From contig NZ_KK088653.1 of the NCBI RefSeq assembly GCF_000600975.2, positions 682,501 through 746,500 on the forward strand: DNA of 64,000 nt, given 5' to 3'. Position numbers and translations under genes: made by a program. Origin of the DNA: Limimaricola hongkongensis DSM 17492. GTDB lineage: Bacteria; Pseudomonadota; Alphaproteobacteria; Rhodobacterales; Rhodobacteraceae. A model generated the notes under the pieces. It ran no database searches. It saw nothing but the letters and a program-made list of their open reading frames with translations, and was not told where the DNA came from. This document shows, piece by piece, positions 63,001 through 64,000 of this stretch; position 1 is the first letter of the stretch; each line of letters begins with the position of its first letter.

Positions 63001-63184
63001 CTACGCGCGCGCCCCAGGGAGGAGGAGAGGGCGGCCCGTATCTCGGGAAACTATCAAAGCGACGGCATCAGGGAGGAGGAAGATGCCGTCGCCTTGTTGC
63101 GGGCCGCCCAGGGAGGAGGAGGGGCGGGACCGCGGCTCGCGATCGGTTCAGGGAGGAGGAGGAACCGGTCGGGATGCGGGAAAC

Positions 63185-63394
63185 TTACTTGGCTTCGCTG
63201 GCCTCGATCGCGATCCGCTTGATCATCGAGCGGCTGATGCCGAGATCGGCGAGGTCGCGGTCGGTCAGCGCCTGCAGCTCGTTGAAGGTCGTGCGGTAGA
63301 TCTTGCTCTTCGCGACCCGGTCGGCCAGGCTGGCACGAAGGGCGGCGATGCGCTGGCCGAGGCCGGCGCTGCGGGTGTCGGTGGTGTATGCCAT
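63185..63394 (-). CDS. ccaF1: DUF1127 family small RNA-binding protein (CcaF1-like)
   Basis: A 69-residue basic protein. The DUF1127 motif is in RTTFNELQALTDRDLADLG and ISRSMIKRIA, with the conserved L..LsdRdLaDLGisR pattern (about 35-60). In R. sphaeroides the DUF1127 protein CcaF1 (RSP_6037) binds RNA and takes part in maturation of the downstream CcsR sRNAs. ATG 63394 has GAAAGAGG about 8 nt upstream; longer frames are unlikely. Its place directly upstream of the hairpin array reproduces that locus. It is divergent from the Mrp gene. Confidence 0.9.
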   Translation of the reverse strand: MAYTTDTRSAGLGQRIAALRASLADRVAKSKIYRTTFNELQALTDRDLADLGISRSMIKRIAIEASEAK

Positions 63395-63510
63395 GGTGCA
63401 TACCTCTTTCATTCGGGGCCCCAGTCGGGGGGCCGGCTCTGCTGATCTGGTCGATCCCAGACTGCGGGACCGGACGTCGTCGAAGCCGCCGTATTGCGTC
63501 TTCGAGATCC

Positions 63511-63540
63511 AAAATAGGCTTGTGCCGCAGATGCACAATC
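63511..63540 (-). promoter_or_regulatory. Candidate stress (RpoH-type) promoter of the DUF1127-sRNA operon
   Basis: On the minus strand TTGTGC and CTATTT are separated by 15 nt, resembling CTTG / CYATnT elements of RpoH-type promoters. It lies about 120 nt upstream of the DUF1127 start. The match is weak and is offered because the homologous R. sphaeroides operon depends on RpoHI/RpoHII. The rest of 63395-63727 shows only a small palindrome, TGCTGCTATGCAGCA, at 63554-63568. Confidence 0.3.
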
Positions 63541-63727
63541 CCTCGGATCGGCAATGCTGCTATGCAGCAAACGCATGGTAAAAGTTTCATGAAAACACAG
63601 TCTTACCTAGGGTAATCCAAGTTTTCGCGGGCCGCTTGCGCTTTGGGCGACAAAGCGCGACCCTTGCGCGGAATTCGGGCGGGACGTGAAGCGAGGCCCG
63701 AAAAAGAGACCAGGAAACGGACCCCAG

Positions 63728-64000
63728 ATGACCCTGACGCGCGACCATATTCTCGACGAACTGCGCCGTATCGGGCTGCCAGATGGCGGCGATCTTGTCT
63801 CGCGCGACATGATCCGCGCGCTGGGCCTTGAAGGCGACAAGGTGCGGTTCGTCATCGAGGCGCCCGATGCCGATACCGCCCGCAGGATGGAGCCGGTGCG
63901 TCGCGCCGCAGAGGCCGCGGTGGCAGCGTTGCCGGGAGTCGCGTCGGTCAGCGTGGTGCTGACCGCGCATGGGCCGGCGAGCCCGGCGGCGAAAAAGGCG
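63728..64000 (+). CDS. Mrp/ApbC family Fe-S cluster carrier protein, N-terminal fragment
   Basis: The frame from ATG 63728 is open to the window edge (91 codons). It encodes a MIP18/DUF59-like domain: TRDHILDELRRIGLPDGGDL, then GLEGDKVRFVIEAPDAD and VRRAAEAAVAALPGVASVSV, the usual N-terminal domain of Mrp (ApbC) P-loop ATPases that carry Fe-S clusters. The Ala/Pro-rich linker GPASPAAKKA begins at the edge; the ATPase domain is outside the window. AGGAA lies about 13 nt upstream of the start. It is divergent from the DUF1127-sRNA operon. Confidence 0.85.
   Translation, partial: MTLTRDHILDELRRIGLPDGGDLVSRDMIRALGLEGDKVRFVIEAPDADTARRMEPVRRAAEAAVAALPGVASVSVVLTAHGPASPAAKKA

Larger units (their letters stand above)
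62606..63170 (-). ncRNA. Cuckoo-type (CcsR-like) small RNA cluster: thirteen CCUCCUCCC-loop hairpins
   Basis: Thirteen consecutive hairpins, about 44 nt apart, begin 14 nt after the DUF1127 stop. Plus-strand spans: 62606-62637, 62650-62687, 62698-62735, 62742-62772, 62782-62819, 62828-62855, 62875-62908, 62916-62953, 62959-62996, 63003-63039, 63059-63092, 63099-63133, 63141-63170. Stems are 8-13 bp and unrelated in sequence between most hairpins. Eleven contain AGGGAGGAGGAG on the plus strand, so the RNA loop is CUCCUCCUCCCU; 63059-63092 has one change and 62742-62772 keeps only CUCCUCCC. This matches the CcsR/cuckoo sRNAs of R. sphaeroides, which are cotranscribed with the DUF1127 gene ccaF1, processed, and induced by stress through RpoH-type factors. 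From memory those are four sRNAs with two hairpins each; here six or more units are possible. Exact sRNA ends cannot be read from sequence. Confidence 0.88.

Noticed and set aside
62606..63170. CRISPR array, because of regular spacing of a short repeat
   Set aside because: The repeated unit is only about 12 nt, the intervening sequences are self-complementary arms, and no cas genes are present.
62425..63445. Plus-strand open frames of 246-265 codons across the array with Arg-Glu-Glu-Glu-Gly repeats
   Set aside because: The repeats are translations of the AGGGAGGAGGAG loop motif. The frames change among themselves, lack RBSs, and the hairpin pairing explains the sequence better.

Overview
The window is a GC-rich chromosomal stretch from an alphaproteobacterium, most likely of the order Rhodobacterales (Rhodobacter, Paracoccus and Roseobacter relatives). 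The evidence is gene content and order: an aa3-type cytochrome oxidase cluster (ctaC-ctaB-small ORF-ctaG-ctaE-surf1) running into thrC and an M16 peptidase; ptsP beside lysC; pcm beside tolC; a complete PHA locus (phaZ / phaC-phaP-phaR) with PhaR-type operators; and a DUF1127 gene followed by CCUCCUCCC-loop hairpin RNAs. I see no insertion sequence, integrase, prophage or CRISPR array. One tRNA gene (Cys, GCA) is present.

Layout. Positions 1-1600 hold the 5' end of a dprA-like gene and tldD. Positions 1760-10850 form one long forward run: oxidase subunits and assembly factors, thrC, M16 peptidase, acetyltransferase, FAD-linked oxidase. Positions 10945-20815 hold apt, a SulP transporter, a frameshifted flavin reductase, an acetyltransferase, EcsC, arsH, ptsP, lysC, DUF1178 and Nudix genes. 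Positions 20959-24643 carry a deacetylase of the histone-deacetylase fold and modABC. Positions 24705-32313 hold a zinc-finger protein, an NhaC antiporter, a YghU glutathione transferase, a phospholipase D, a lytic transglycosylase, a second antiporter and tRNA-Cys. Positions 32504-44296 hold pcm, tolC, a PopZ-like protein, cobQ, a membrane protein, DUF6280, efp, an RTX-like calcium-binding protein, ygfZ, an ABC exporter, a phosphatase and an orphan. Positions 44365-50636 carry an aminotransferase and the PHA genes. Positions 50887-62553 hold a methyltransferase, acetyltransferase, Bax-inhibitor-like protein, XRE regulator, hisN, guanine deaminase, mgtE, formyltetrahydrofolate cyclo-ligase, ymdB, an SLC13/TrkA-C transporter, yebC and lysE.

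The most striking element is at 62593-63394 on the minus strand. A 69-residue DUF1127 protein (CcaF1-like) is followed after 14 nt by a 565-nt array of thirteen hairpins. Nearly all present the same 12-nt pyrimidine loop (CUCCUCCUCCCU in RNA) on stems of unrelated sequence, and the last hairpin is followed by a T-rich terminator. This matches the architecture of the CcaF1-CcsR (cuckoo RNA) locus of Rhodobacter sphaeroides, which from memory has four sRNAs of two hairpins each, but it looks expanded. Two hairpins are identical over 45 nt and lie 177 nt apart within a duplicated four-hairpin block.

Other points of note: two CTGC-N3-GCAG operators, one inside the spacer of a good sigma-70 promoter before phaP; a 210-residue Pro/Ala/Lys-rich repetitive tail on PhaZ; a dispersed TGCGTATTT motif in four gaps between convergent genes; three convergent gene pairs whose stop codons share one CTAG; and a one-base frameshift in a flavin reductase. 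Coordinates are read by eye; start codons were chosen from RBS spacing and recalled family lengths.
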